Program-made: the position numbers and the translations under genes | Assembly: GCA_944390395.1 (NCBI GenBank) | Contig: CALXPY010000006.1 | Coordinates: 1-49,435 of the forward strand | Direction of reading: 5' to 3' | Length of the DNA: 49,435 bases | DNA from: an uncultured Clostridia bacterium | GTDB lineage: Bacteria; Bacillota; Clostridia; TANB77; CAG-508 | Notes under the pieces: generated by a model | What the model saw: the letters and a program-made list of their open reading frames with translations, nothing else | Database searches by the model: none | What the model was told of the DNA's origin: nothing | Shown: piece after piece, positions 35,730-44,302 of the stretch | Layout of the letters: each line of letters starts with the position of its first letter | Numbering within the stretch: the first letter of the stretch is position 1

Positions 35730-36116
35730 ATGGATATAATAAAAATAATCGGAATAGCACTAATTGCTTTAATAATAATTATAATTGTAAAACAATATAG
35801 ACCAGAATTTGTTATGTATGTTTCTTTAATAGCGGGAGCACTAATATTAATGCTGATTTTAGATAAAATGGGAGCAATAATAGATTTGCTAGAATCGTTG
35901 TCTAATAAAACTGCAATAAACAATGAATTTTTGGTATTACTTATAAAAATCACTGGAATAGCATTTTTGACAGAATTTACCGTAAGTATCTGTAAGGATT
36001 CAGGAGAAAGTGCTATTGCCAATAAAGTAGATATAGGTGGGAAAATAATTATTATATCAATGTCAATTCCGATAATAGCTAGTCTGCTAGAAACAATAAT
36101 AAAAATACTACCATAA
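35730..36116 (+). CDS. spoIIIAD: Stage III sporulation protein AD
   Basis: 128 residues with four hydrophobic helices (3-20, 29-45, 67-85, 105-123) and the family segments VKQYRPEFVMYVSLIAGA and FTVSICKDSGESAIANKV. RBS AGAAAGGAATG. Membrane subunit of the SpoIIIA complex; its usual place after spoIIIAC is kept. Confidence 0.93.
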   Translation: MDIIKIIGIALIALIIIIIVKQYRPEFVMYVSLIAGALILMLILDKMGAIIDLLESLSNKTAINNEFLVLLIKITGIAFLTEFTVSICKDSGESAIANKVDIGGKIIIISMSIPIIASLLETIIKILP

Positions 36117-36131
36117 AGACGGAGGATACTT

Positions 36132-37298
36132 ATGAAAAAGAAAATTTTTATCCTCTTTATACTATTAGAATTATTTATTTTTGCATTTACTACAATTAGT
36201 TTCGCAGAAGAAAATGTATCAGAAGATGAAATAATGGAAACACAAAAAAGTTTATTGGATATATCAGGATTTTTAGAAGAAGCGGAAAAATATACAAAGA
36301 ATACTTTTGAAGACTTAGAGTTAGGCGACTTGTTCAATTCTGCCATAACAGGAAATATAGATAACACTACAATAATAAAAAGTATTTTAAATTTATTAGG
36401 AAAAGAAATATTAGATTCAGTAACAGTATTAGGAAGTATTATTGTAATAATTATAATACATAGCATATTAAGAAGTATAAGTGAGGGACTGGAAAACAAA
36501 AGTATATCACAAATTACATATTATGTTCAATATATATTAATAGTTACTTTAATAATGAGTAACTTTGCAGACGTTTTAGATATGGTAAGAACTTCTATTC
36601 AAGATTTAGTGGGATTTATGAATAATTTAATTCCTATATTAATAACACTAATGCTTACCACAGGAAATATAGTATCTGCAAATTTGCTACAACCAATAAT
36701 TCTATTTATTATTACATTTATAGGTAATTTTATAACAGCTATTATTATTCCTTTTGTATTAGTTTCAACTGCATTAGGGATAGTTTCTAATATATCAGAT
36801 AGAATACAAATAAATAAATTGGCAAAATTCTTTAATTCTACTGTAATTTGGATTTTAGGAATAGTATTAACATTGTTTGTTGGAATTGTTTCAGTTGAAG
36901 GAAGTATGAGTAGTACAGTTGATGGAGTTACAGCAAAAACTGCTAAAGCAGCAGTTTCTACGTTTATTCCAGTAGTAGGTAAAATCTTAGGAGATGCAGT
37001 TGATACTGTTATAGGGTGTAGCTCAATATTAAAAAATGCAGTAGGAATTGTAGGAGTAATTGTAATAGTTGCAATATGTGTTTTACCAATTATAAAATTA
37101 GCTTTTTTAATGTTTTTATACTATTTAGGAGCAGCAGTATGTGAACCAATAGCAGATGGTAAAATTATTAAACTATTAGAACAAATTGGAGATACTTTTA
37201 AAATATTATTAGCAATCATGTGTAGTATATCAGTAATGTTAATAATAGGTACAACGCTTGTAATAAAAATATCTAATAGTGGGTTAATGTATAGGTAA
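36132..37298 (+). CDS. spoIIIAE: Stage III sporulation protein AE
   Basis: 388 residues. Signal peptide (KKKIFILFILLELFIFAFTTISFA, cleavage after FA-E), an acidic extracellular part to about 95, and then some seven membrane helices. Recognised by FMNNLIPILITLMLTTGN and the VDGVTAKTAKAAVSTFIPVVGK region. Polytopic core of the channel. RBS ACGGAGG, 15 bases after spoIIIAD. Confidence 0.94.
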   Translation: MKKKIFILFILLELFIFAFTTISFAEENVSEDEIMETQKSLLDISGFLEEAEKYTKNTFEDLELGDLFNSAITGNIDNTTIIKSILNLLGKEILDSVTVLGSIIVIIIIHSILRSISEGLENKSISQITYYVQYILIVTLIMSNFADVLDMVRTSIQDLVGFMNNLIPILITLMLTTGNIVSANLLQPIILFIITFIGNFITAIIIPFVLVSTALGIVSNISDRIQINKLAKFFNSTVIWILGIVLTLFVGIVSVEGSMSSTVDGVTAKTAKAAVSTFIPVVGKILGDAVDTVIGCSSILKNAVGIVGVIVIVAICVLPIIKLAFLMFLYYLGAAVCEPIADGKIIKLLEQIGDTFKILLAIMCSISVMLIIGTTLVIKISNSGLMYR

Positions 37299-37313
37299 AC
37301 GGAGGAAAAAGTA

Positions 37314-37916
37314 ATGGTAGAGTGGATTAGTGGATGGGCACAAGGAATAATAGTTGCGGTTATTATTGCTACTATTATCGAAATGTTATTACCAGAAGGA
37401 AGCTCAAAAAAATATATTAAAGTAGTAGTAGGTATATACATACTTTTTACAATTGTTTCTCCAGTAATAACTAAAATTACCAATAAAGAATTTAAACTAT
37501 CTGATATTATTGATTTAGATGAATATATAGAAGCAGCAAGTAGTGATAATACTTATAATGAATTAGAAAAGAGTAATAACGAAAATATAAAAGAAGTATA
37601 TATTGCAAGTTTAAAGTCAGATATAGAAGGAAAAATTGCAAACAAAGGATATAATGCAGATAGTATAGAAGTTGAGGTGCAAGATAATGATGAATATACA
37701 ATTAATAGTATAACAATATCTGTGTCTAAGCTAGACGAAAAAGAAGAAAATAACAATATAGAAATAGTTAACGAAGTAGAAATAAATGTATCTACATCTA
37801 CTGAAAAAAGTAAAGAAAATGAAAAAGAAGAACTAAGTAAAAAAGAAAAGGAAGAGCTAAAAGAATATTTAAGTTCAGTGTATGAATTACCAGAAGATAA
37901 TATTATTATAAATTAG
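37314..37916 (+). CDS. spoIIIAF: Stage III sporulation protein AF
   Basis: 200 residues: two N-terminal membrane helices (about 7-25 and 38-57) with the motif EMLLPEGSSKKYIKVVVGIY, which is diagnostic, and an extracellular charged domain to the end with a ring-building-like beta/alpha pattern. RBS CGGAGG. Directly upstream of spoIIIAG with a 16-base gap to its ATG. Confidence 0.93.
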   Translation: MVEWISGWAQGIIVAVIIATIIEMLLPEGSSKKYIKVVVGIYILFTIVSPVITKITNKEFKLSDIIDLDEYIEAASSDNTYNELEKSNNENIKEVYIASLKSDIEGKIANKGYNADSIEVEVQDNDEYTINSITISVSKLDEKEENNNIEIVNEVEINVSTSTEKSKENEKEELSKKEKEELKEYLSSVYELPEDNIIIN

Positions 37917-37932
37917 AATGGAGGTAAACAGT

Positions 37933-38551
37933 ATGCTTAAAGATAAAATTAAGTCACTTATAGCTAAAGGAACAGAAGGAAAAGATAATAAAAAGAAAAT
38001 TGAAAATATGGTTGTATTTATTATTATTTTAATAATAACTATAATAGTAATTAATGTAATATGGAATGGAGATAAAAAAGAAACTAAAGATGATGTTTCG
38101 GATGATAGCAAAAAATTAGCTTCGGTAAGTGAAAACACAGTAGAAAATACTTCAAATGTAGAAGAAGATGATATGGAAAAAGATTTGGAAAACATTTTAT
38201 CAAAGATAAATGGAGTAGGAGAAGTAAAAGTTTTAATAACATATTCACAAACTAGCCAAATAATACCTATATATAATGAAGAAACATCACAAAAAGACAC
38301 GGAAGAAAAAGATACAAATGGTGGGGAACGTAAAACTGTTGAGAAAGACGTAAAAAAAGATATAATCTATAAAGAAGAAAATGGCGAGAAAGTACCAATT
38401 ACTCAAAGTGTTGTAAGTCCTAAAATTCAAGGAGCTATAATTACAGCTAAAGGAGCTAGTAATGCAGAGGTAAAGACTAATATAATAGAAGCGGTAGAAG
38501 CGGTAACACGGGCTAGCGACACATAAAATACAAGTTTTTGAAATGAATTAA
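37933..38551 (+). CDS. spoIIIAG: Stage III sporulation protein AG, with an apparent +1 frameshift near the 3' end
   Basis: ATG 37933 is preferred over 37918 because GGAGG lies between them. One membrane helix at about 23-42 and then the ring-forming domain with GVGEVKVLITYS and TQSVVSPKIQGAIITAKGAS. The 0 frame reads ...EAVTRASDT and stops at 38524-38526. The R is CGG at 38509-38511; a +1 step there gives GGG and the tail VTGLATHKIQVFEMN, stop 38549-38551, total 205 aa. That tail is the standard SpoIIIAG ending (TGxxxHKIxV). SpoIIIAG forms a large ring in the intermembrane space, so loss of the last strand would likely matter. Confidence 0.93.
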
Positions 38552-38580
38552 TAATCATATAGAAGTAGAGGGGAAAGTGT

Positions 38581-39240
38581 ATGAAAGTTTTAAAAAAGAA
38601 TCAAGTTATTATTTTTGTAATTGCATTAATGCTAATTGCAGCAGGATATTTAAACTTTACAACAAATAGTCAAAATCAAGATTTATTAGCAACAGGTGCA
38701 TTAGCAGATGCAGAAGAAATGGCAGGAATAGGAGATGCAAAATTAGTAAGTTCAAATGTTGTAGAAAATAATATAACACAAAATACAGAAACAAATGTAA
38801 TAGAAGAAAATAATATAATAGAAGAGAATAACATTGTACAAGATAATACCAATACAATTACAGAAGAAACATCTTCTGAAATAAAAGAAACAGATGATTA
38901 TTTTACAAGATCCAGATTAGATAGAGATACAATGTATTCACAAACTTTAGAAACTTATCAGGATATTTTAGAAAGTAGTACAGTACCAACAGAACAGAAA
39001 AGTATAGCACAAGAGGAAATTAATAGAATTAATAATGAAAAAAATGCAATAATGATAGCAGAAAATTTAATAAAAACAAAAGGTTTTGAAGATTTAATAA
39101 TATTTATAAATAAAGATACAGCTAGTGTAATAGTTAAGTGTAAAGAGTTAGATGAAAAATCTATAGCACAAATACAAAATATAGTAACAAGAGAACTAGA
39201 AATAAAAATAGAGAATATAAATATAAGTTGTAAAGAATAA
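38581..39240 (+). CDS. spoIIIAH: Stage III sporulation protein AH
   Basis: 219 residues: N-terminal membrane helix (KKNQVIIFVIALMLIAAGYL), an Asn/Glu/Thr-rich linker (about 60-110), and the EscJ/PrgK-like ring-building domain beginning FTRSRLDRDTMYSQ and ending in a beta-alpha-beta fold. It pairs with SpoIIQ from the forespore. RBS AGAGGGGAAAG. With the frameshifted reading of spoIIIAG the gap is 29 bases. Confidence 0.93.
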   Translation: MKVLKKNQVIIFVIALMLIAAGYLNFTTNSQNQDLLATGALADAEEMAGIGDAKLVSSNVVENNITQNTETNVIEENNIIEENNIVQDNTNTITEETSSEIKETDDYFTRSRLDRDTMYSQTLETYQDILESSTVPTEQKSIAQEEINRINNEKNAIMIAENLIKTKGFEDLIIFINKDTASVIVKCKELDEKSIAQIQNIVTRELEIKIENINISCKE

Positions 39241-39266
39241 TATAAAATTTTATTATTTGGTTAAAC

Positions 39267-39295
39267 TTGAATATTATGTCGATTTATGGTATAAT
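39267..39295 (+). promoter_or_regulatory. Promoter of the NYN-domain gene
   Basis: TTGAAT at 39267-39272 and TATAAT at 39290-39295 with a 17-base spacer. A possible hairpin (TTTTAGC...GGCTAAAA, about 39303-39338) follows in the leader. Confidence 0.7.
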
Positions 39296-39381
39296 ATAAA
39301 TGGTTTTTAGCTTATTAAAAATCCTTAAAAGGCTAAAATGAGAGTGAACTTAGAAACAATTAATTTAAGGAGGCTAAGAAA

Positions 39382-40179
39382 ATGGAATTGTTTCGCAAGA
39401 TTAATGGCAATGTATTTTCTTTTTTTCGGAAGGAAAAAGAGGAAAAAGAAGGAGTAGCAGTTTTTGTAGATTATGAGCATTGGTTTTATTCTTTGAAGAA
39501 ATACTTCAGGCAAAAACCAGATATTGTTAAATGGAAACGGGAACTGGAGGAACAATATGAACTAAAAGACATTTTTGTATTTGCTGATTTCAGTTATCCT
39601 GAAATCCATGAAGATTTAGCAAAAATAAGATGTGTTACTAATGATATAATTGAAACACATCAACAGCTAAAAAGTACAAAAAAAGACATGACAGACTTTA
39701 TAATGCTTGACTACATATATAGATATGTAGTAGAACATCCAAAAATTAAAACTTACATAATCTTTACAGGTGATGCACACTTTCAAAGTGTGATAAGCTA
39801 TTTAAAAGAACTCCACAAACAAGTAATTGTATATGGAGTAAAGGAAGCATTAAGTAGTCAGTTAAAAATTATTGCTACAAAAGCAATAGAACTTCCGGCA
39901 TCTGCCGAAAGATTACAGGGGTTATATCCAATAATCGTTGATAACATGGCTTATGTTTCAGATAAAATGGAAATAATTCCGACATTTACTGCTACTGCTA
40001 AAAAGCTAGCAGAGCAAAATGGAATCGAGGAAGATGTAGTGAAGGCAACACTGAATGAAATGATTGCTAAAGGCTTATTGTACACACGGAGACAACGAGT
40101 AGGTTATAATAAACAGGTAAATGTTCTAGCTGCAAACTGGGAAAATCTTGAGAAAGCAGGACTCTGGTCTTTCAATTAA
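39382..40179 (+). CDS. NYN (PIN-like) domain protein with C-terminal winged helix
   Basis: 265 residues from ATG 39382, RBS AAGGAGG. NYN/PIN-type acidic residues are visible: VFVDYEHWFYS, KKDMTDFIMLDYIY and IIFTGDAHFQSVISYL, then a C-terminal HTH (TATAKKLAEQNGIEEDVVKATL, NEMIAKGLLYTRR). This LabA-like family is predicted to be RNA nuclease. Codon use differs from the neighbours: CGC, CGG (39427, 39538, 40087), CTG, CTC, CCG and AAG are frequent. It stands alone with its own promoter and terminator between spoIIIAH and ylxM, so it looks acquired. The three CGG codons are clearly read in frame as Arg (a +1 shift at the first would soon hit a stop). Confidence 0.85.
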   Translation: MELFRKINGNVFSFFRKEKEEKEGVAVFVDYEHWFYSLKKYFRQKPDIVKWKRELEEQYELKDIFVFADFSYPEIHEDLAKIRCVTNDIIETHQQLKSTKKDMTDFIMLDYIYRYVVEHPKIKTYIIFTGDAHFQSVISYLKELHKQVIVYGVKEALSSQLKIIATKAIELPASAERLQGLYPIIVDNMAYVSDKMEIIPTFTATAKKLAEQNGIEEDVVKATLNEMIAKGLLYTRRQRVGYNKQVNVLAANWENLEKAGLWSFN

Positions 40180-40207
40180 AAACTAACATTGTTGTTATTG
40201 TGAAATG

Positions 40208-40245
40208 AAGTAGTGTCTCTTACTAAGGGACACTACTTTTTTTTT
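40208..40245 (+). terminator. Strong terminator after the NYN gene
   Basis: AAGTAGTGTCTC pairs with GGGACACTACTT (one G.T), followed by a run of ten T. Confidence 0.92.
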
Positions 40246-40262
40246 TAATTTCCTTAAAACAC

Positions 40263-40291
40263 TTGACAAATCACAAAAAATAGTGTAAAGT
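40263..40291 (+). promoter_or_regulatory. Promoter of the ylxM-ffh-ribosomal operon
   Basis: TTGACA at 40263-40268 and TAAAGT at 40286-40291 with a 17-base spacer; TAGAAT directly after is a poorer alternative. Confidence 0.65.
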
Positions 40292-40325
40292 AGAATAGCA
40301 TTACAAATGAAAGTGAGTGATTGTA

Positions 40326-40673
40326 GTGGATAAAAATGTTAAAGTTAGTATTTTATGGCAAATATATGGAAAGCTATTAACTGATAAACAATACGAAATA
40401 ATAAATGATTACTATAATAATGATCTATCACTTTCTGAAATAGCAGAAAATAATAATATAACAAGACAAGCAGTAAGAGATGTAATAAAAAAGGGGGAAA
40501 ACAAACTTTTCGAGTTAGAAGAAAAGCTTTTAATTATGGATAAGATGTCGAAGCAAGAAAAGCAAATTCAAGAAATTTTATCGGAAATAAGTAAAATACA
40601 AGAAAATTATTCTGATAAAAAAATTGAAAAAATTCTTAATAACGTAAGAAAAGAATTAAGTTGTTTAGTTTAA
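40326..40673 (+). CDS. ylxM: YlxM family DNA-binding protein, SRP-associated
   Basis: 115 residues if started at GTG 40326; an in-frame GTG at 40317 adds three residues and cannot be excluded, since the only SD-like sequence (GAAAGTGAG) lies at 40308-40316. Contains a sigma-70 region-4-like HTH: YGKLLTDKQYEIINDYYNND, LSLSEIAENNNITRQAVRD, VIKKGENKL, then a coiled-coil tail. YlxM stimulates SRP GTPase activity in streptococci and always precedes ffh. Confidence 0.9.
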   Translation: MDKNVKVSILWQIYGKLLTDKQYEIINDYYNNDLSLSEIAENNNITRQAVRDVIKKGENKLFELEEKLLIMDKMSKQEKQIQEILSEISKIQENYSDKKIEKILNNVRKELSCLV

Positions 40674-40703
40674 TTTTTATTAAAGAGAGGGTGTAAGAAT
40701 ATA

Positions 40704-42056
40704 ATGGCATTTGAAGGTTTAAGTTCAAAACTTCAAGAAATAACAAGAAAATTAAGAGGTAAGGCTAGAATTACAGAGTCAGACTTAAAAGAAATGCTAA
40801 GAGAAGTAAAGCTTGCCTTATTAGAGGCAGATGTAAATTATGCAATTGTAAAAGAATTTATAAATTCTATACAGGAAAAAGCTTTAGGGCAAGATGTTTT
40901 AAAATCACTAACACCTGGACAACAAGTTATAAAAATAGTAAAAGATGAACTAGTAGAACTATTAGGTGGAACCCAGAGTAAAATTAATTTTACACCAAAC
41001 CCACCAACTGTAATAATGTTAGTAGGTCTTCAAGGATCAGGTAAAACAACAACAGCTGGTAAACTTGCTAATTTATTACGTAAAGAGGGGAAGAAACCAT
41101 TACTAGTTGCATGCGATGTGTATAGACCAGCAGCTATAAAACAATTACAAGTTGTAGGTGCACAGCTTAACATACCAGTATTTGCAAATGAGCAATCAAA
41201 AGATGTTGTTCATATTGCAAAACAAGCTATGTCTGTAGCAATTAGTAAATTAAATGATGTTGTTATATTAGATACTGCAGGAAGACTTCATATAGATGAA
41301 GAACTTATGACAGAATTAAAAAATGTAAAGTCAAATGTAAAACCTCATGAAATATTATTAGTAGTAGATAGTATGACAGGTCAAGATGCAGTTAATGTAG
41401 CAAAAACTTTTAATGAAGAATTAGGAATAGATGGAGTTGTACTTACTAAACTAGATGGTGATACCCGTGGTGGTGCAGCAATATCTGTAAAAAAAGTAAC
41501 TGGAAGACCAATAAAGTTTGCAGCTACAGGTGAAAAGCTAAATGATATAGAAGTATTCCATCCAGATAGAATGGCTCAAAGAATATTGGGAATGGGAGAC
41601 GTACTTTCTATTATAGAAAAAGCTGAAGAAACATTTGACATAGAACAAGCAGAAAAGTTAGAAAAACAATTAAAAAAGAAAGAATTAGATTTGGATGACT
41701 ATTTGGCACAACTAAGACAAGTTAAAAAAATGGGTTCTTTTTCATCAATATTAAAAATGATACCAGGAATGGCAGATATAAAAAATCTAAAAGTAGATGA
41801 TAAAGAATTTACAAGAATAGAAGCTATTATCTGTTCAATGACAAAAGAAGAAAAGAGAAATCCACGAATTTTAAATGGTAGCAGACGATTAAGAATAGCA
41901 AAAGGTAGTGGAACAAGTGTGCAAGAAGTCAACAAGTTCATGAAATCTTTTGAATTAACACAAAAAATGATGAAAAAAGTACAAAATAGTAAAGGCGGAA
42001 TGAAAAATTTATTAAAAGGTATTGATCCAAAAGATTTAAAAAATATTAGATTTTAA
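40704..42056 (+). CDS. ffh: Signal recognition particle protein Ffh (SRP54)
   Basis: 450 residues. N domain, then the G domain with G1 GLQGSGKTTTAGKLA (near 107-121), DTAGR, TKLDGD and the GTGEKLND-like closing segment (AATGEKLNDIEVF), and the methionine-rich M domain from about 325 with MTKEEKRNPRILNGSRRLRIAKGSG, binding SRP RNA. It targets nascent membrane proteins. RBS AAAGAGAGGGTG. Confidence 0.97.
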   Translation: MAFEGLSSKLQEITRKLRGKARITESDLKEMLREVKLALLEADVNYAIVKEFINSIQEKALGQDVLKSLTPGQQVIKIVKDELVELLGGTQSKINFTPNPPTVIMLVGLQGSGKTTTAGKLANLLRKEGKKPLLVACDVYRPAAIKQLQVVGAQLNIPVFANEQSKDVVHIAKQAMSVAISKLNDVVILDTAGRLHIDEELMTELKNVKSNVKPHEILLVVDSMTGQDAVNVAKTFNEELGIDGVVLTKLDGDTRGGAAISVKKVTGRPIKFAATGEKLNDIEVFHPDRMAQRILGMGDVLSIIEKAEETFDIEQAEKLEKQLKKKELDLDDYLAQLRQVKKMGSFSSILKMIPGMADIKNLKVDDKEFTRIEAIICSMTKEEKRNPRILNGSRRLRIAKGSGTSVQEVNKFMKSFELTQKMMKKVQNSKGGMKNLLKGIDPKDLKNIRF

Positions 42057-42100
42057 TTTTTCAATATATATATATAGCAATTTTCAGGAGGTGAATATAA

Positions 42101-42334
42101 ATGGTAAAAATAAGATTACAAAGACAAGGCGCTAAAAAAGCTCCATTCTATCATATTGTGGTTGCAGATTCAAGAAGCCCAAGAGATGGAAAAATAATAG
42201 AAAAAATTGGTTCTTATGATCCAATGACAGAACCTTCAACAATAGTATTAGACAAAGAAAAATTAGAAAAATGGGTTAAAAATGGTGCAAAACCAACAGA
42301 AACTGTAAAAAATCTAATTGATAGAACAAAATAA
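42101..42334 (+). CDS. rpsP: 30S ribosomal protein S16
   Basis: 77 residues: [20 protein letters not shown] then [20 protein letters not shown], unmistakable bS16. RBS CAGGAGGTG. Shares the operon with khpA, rimM, trmD and rplS. Confidence 0.98.
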   Translation: MVKIRLQRQGAKKAPFYHIVVADSRSPRDGKIIEKIGSYDPMTEPSTIVLDKEKLEKWVKNGAKPTETVKNLIDRTK

Positions 42335-42354
42335 TATTATTGGAAGGGTAAAAA

Positions 42355-42579
42355 ATGAAAGAAATTTTAGAAACTATAATAACTAATTTAGTTGATAAAA
42401 AAGATAGTGTATCAATTACAGAAAAAAAAGAAAATAATAAAACTATCTTAGAAGTTAAAGTAGCTGAAGAAGATATGGGAAAAGTAATAGGTAAGCAAGG
42501 AAGAATTGCAAAAGCTATTAGAACTATAATAAAATCTTTAGCAGGTAAAGAAAAAGTTATTGTAGAATTTATTGATTAA
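42355..42579 (+). CDS. khpA: KH-domain RNA-binding protein KhpA
   Basis: 74 residues consisting of one KH domain, with the GKVIGKQGRIAKAIRTII loop. KhpA pairs with KhpB/Jag and binds RNA; it lies between rpsP and rimM in nearly all Firmicutes. RBS GGAAGGG; 20-base gap. Confidence 0.95.
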   Translation: MKEILETIITNLVDKKDSVSITEKKENNKTILEVKVAEEDMGKVIGKQGRIAKAIRTIIKSLAGKEKVIVEFID

Positions 42580-42593
42580 GAGGAAATCTTAAA

Positions 42594-43103
42594 ATGAAAC
42601 AAGAATATTTTGAAATAGGTCAAATTGTAAATACATTTGGAATAAAAGGATTTGTTAAAGTAGTACCATTTACTGATGATATTTCTAGATTTGAAGAATT
42701 AAAAAATATATTAGTAGAAAAAAACAAGAAACTAATAGAAATGGAAATAGAAGAAGTAAAATACCATAAAAATTTTGTATTATTAAAATTAAAAGGTATA
42801 GAAGATATAAATGAAGCTGAAAAGTATAAAACTTGTTATTTAAAAATACATAGAGATAATGCTAGAAAGCTTCCAGAAGGTACGTATTTTATTGCAGATT
42901 TAATAGGCCTTAATGTATATACAGAAGATGGTACTTTGCTTGGAAAAGTTGACGATATATATAATTCAGGTGCGAATGATATATATGTTATAAAAGATGA
43001 ATTAGGAAAACAAATTCTTTTACCAGCATTAAAAAAGGTAATAAAACAAATTGATATAGATAATGAAAAAATAATAGTTCATTTATTAGAAGGTTTAATA
43101 TAA
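42594..43103 (+). CDS. rimM: 16S rRNA processing protein RimM
   Basis: 169 residues. N-terminal beta-barrel with IGQIVNTFGIKGFVKV and C-terminal PRC barrel with LIGLNVYTEDGTLLGKVDDI, then ILLPALKKVI. It assists 30S head assembly around S19. RBS AGAGGAAAT. Confidence 0.95.
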   Translation: MKQEYFEIGQIVNTFGIKGFVKVVPFTDDISRFEELKNILVEKNKKLIEMEIEEVKYHKNFVLLKLKGIEDINEAEKYKTCYLKIHRDNARKLPEGTYFIADLIGLNVYTEDGTLLGKVDDIYNSGANDIYVIKDELGKQILLPALKKVIKQIDIDNEKIIVHLLEGLI

Positions 43104-43114
43104 GGTGAATTTTA

Positions 43115-43777
43115 ATGAAGTTTGATGTGCTTACACTTTTTCCTGAAATGTTTGAAGCAATTAAGCAAAGCATAATAGGTAAAGCAATAGAAAAAAATAT
43201 AATAGATATTAATTTAGTAAATATTAGAGATTTTTCTAAAGATAAGCATAATAAAGTTGATGATACTCCTTATGGTGGGGGAGCAGGCATGGTTATAAGA
43301 CCTGATGTAGTATATGATGCTTATAATTCTGTAAAATCAGAAGATGCAAAAGTTATATACTTATCACCACAAGGAAAAGTATTAAATCAAAATAAAGTTA
43401 AAGAACTATCAAAAGAAAAACATTTAATTTTATTATGTGGTCATTATGAAGGTATAGACCAAAGAGTAATAGATGAGATTGTTGATGAAGAAATATCTAT
43501 AGGAGATTATGTTTTAACTGGTGGAGAATTACCAAGTATGGTTTTAATAGATAGTATAAGTAGATATGTAGAAGGGGTACTAAATAAAGAATCAATTATA
43601 GAAGAATCTTTTTCAGAAAACCTTTTAGAATATCCACAATATACAAGGCCAGAAATATTCTTAGAAAAAAAAGTTCCAGAAGTATTATTATCAGGACATC
43701 ATGAAAATATAAGAAAATGGAGAAAAGAAAGATCATTAGAAATAACTAAGTTAAAAAGACCAGATTTATTAAGATAG
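43115..43777 (+). CDS. trmD: tRNA (guanine-N1)-methyltransferase
   Basis: 220 residues. SPOUT trefoil-knot enzyme: [54 protein letters not shown], and [14 protein letters not shown]; the C-terminus has [20 protein letters not shown]. It makes m1G37, which guards against +1 frameshifting at tRNA-Leu, Pro and Arg codons of the CGG/CCN type, relevant to the window's +1 shift sites. The gene is intact. Confidence 0.97.
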   Translation: MKFDVLTLFPEMFEAIKQSIIGKAIEKNIIDINLVNIRDFSKDKHNKVDDTPYGGGAGMVIRPDVVYDAYNSVKSEDAKVIYLSPQGKVLNQNKVKELSKEKHLILLCGHYEGIDQRVIDEIVDEEISIGDYVLTGGELPSMVLIDSISRYVEGVLNKESIIEESFSENLLEYPQYTRPEIFLEKKVPEVLLSGHHENIRKWRKERSLEITKLKRPDLLR

Positions 43778-43799
43778 AAAGGAAAGGAGGATATCAATA

Positions 43800-44261
43800 A
43801 TGGATATCATAAAATCAATTGAACATGAACAACTAAAAAATAAGATACCAGATTTAAAAGTTGGTGATACTGTTAAAGTATACCAAAGAATAAAAGAAGG
43901 CAATAGAGAAAGAATTCAAGTATTTGAAGGAATTATTATTAAAAAACAAGGTGGAGGAGTAAATGCAACATTCACTGTAAGAAAAATAGCTTATGGTGTA
44001 GGTGTTGAAAAAACATTCTTAATTCATTCTCCATTAGTTGAAAAAGTAGAATTAGTTAGAGTAGGTAAAGCTAGAAGAGCTAAACTATACTATTTAAGAG
44101 ATAGAGTAGGAAAATCTGCTAAAACTAAGGAAAATACTGGTGCTAGAATAGAAAACAAAGAATTAGTTGTTAAAGAAGAATTAGTCGAAGAACCTGTTGC
44201 TGAAGAAGTTGTTGAAAATAATGAAGTAGCTGAAGCTACAGAAACAGAAGTTAAAGAATAA
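43800..44261 (+). CDS. rplS: 50S ribosomal protein L19 with a long acidic tail
   Basis: 153 residues; the first 113 are standard bL19 ([60 protein letters not shown]). The last 40 residues are an acidic V/E-rich extension ([19 protein letters not shown]) beyond the usual length. RBS AAAGGAGG. Last gene of the operon. Confidence 0.97.
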   Translation: MDIIKSIEHEQLKNKIPDLKVGDTVKVYQRIKEGNRERIQVFEGIIIKKQGGGVNATFTVRKIAYGVGVEKTFLIHSPLVEKVELVRVGKARRAKLYYLRDRVGKSAKTKENTGARIENKELVVKEELVEEPVAEEVVENNEVAEATETEVKE

Positions 44262-44265
44262 TTAA

Positions 44266-44302
44266 AAAAATGAAGTAGAATTTTTTCTACTTCATTTTTG
44301 CA
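44266..44302. terminator. Bidirectional terminator between rplS and the lon-like gene
   Basis: AAAAATGAAGTAGAA pairs perfectly with TTCTACTTCATTTTT over 15 bases with a four-base loop; A and T runs flank both sides. Confidence 0.93.

Noticed and set aside
35702..36499. 265-codon hydrophobic minus-strand ORF
   Set aside because: It lies antisense to spoIIIAD and spoIIIAE, which are certain genes, and its composition is the mirror of their codons.
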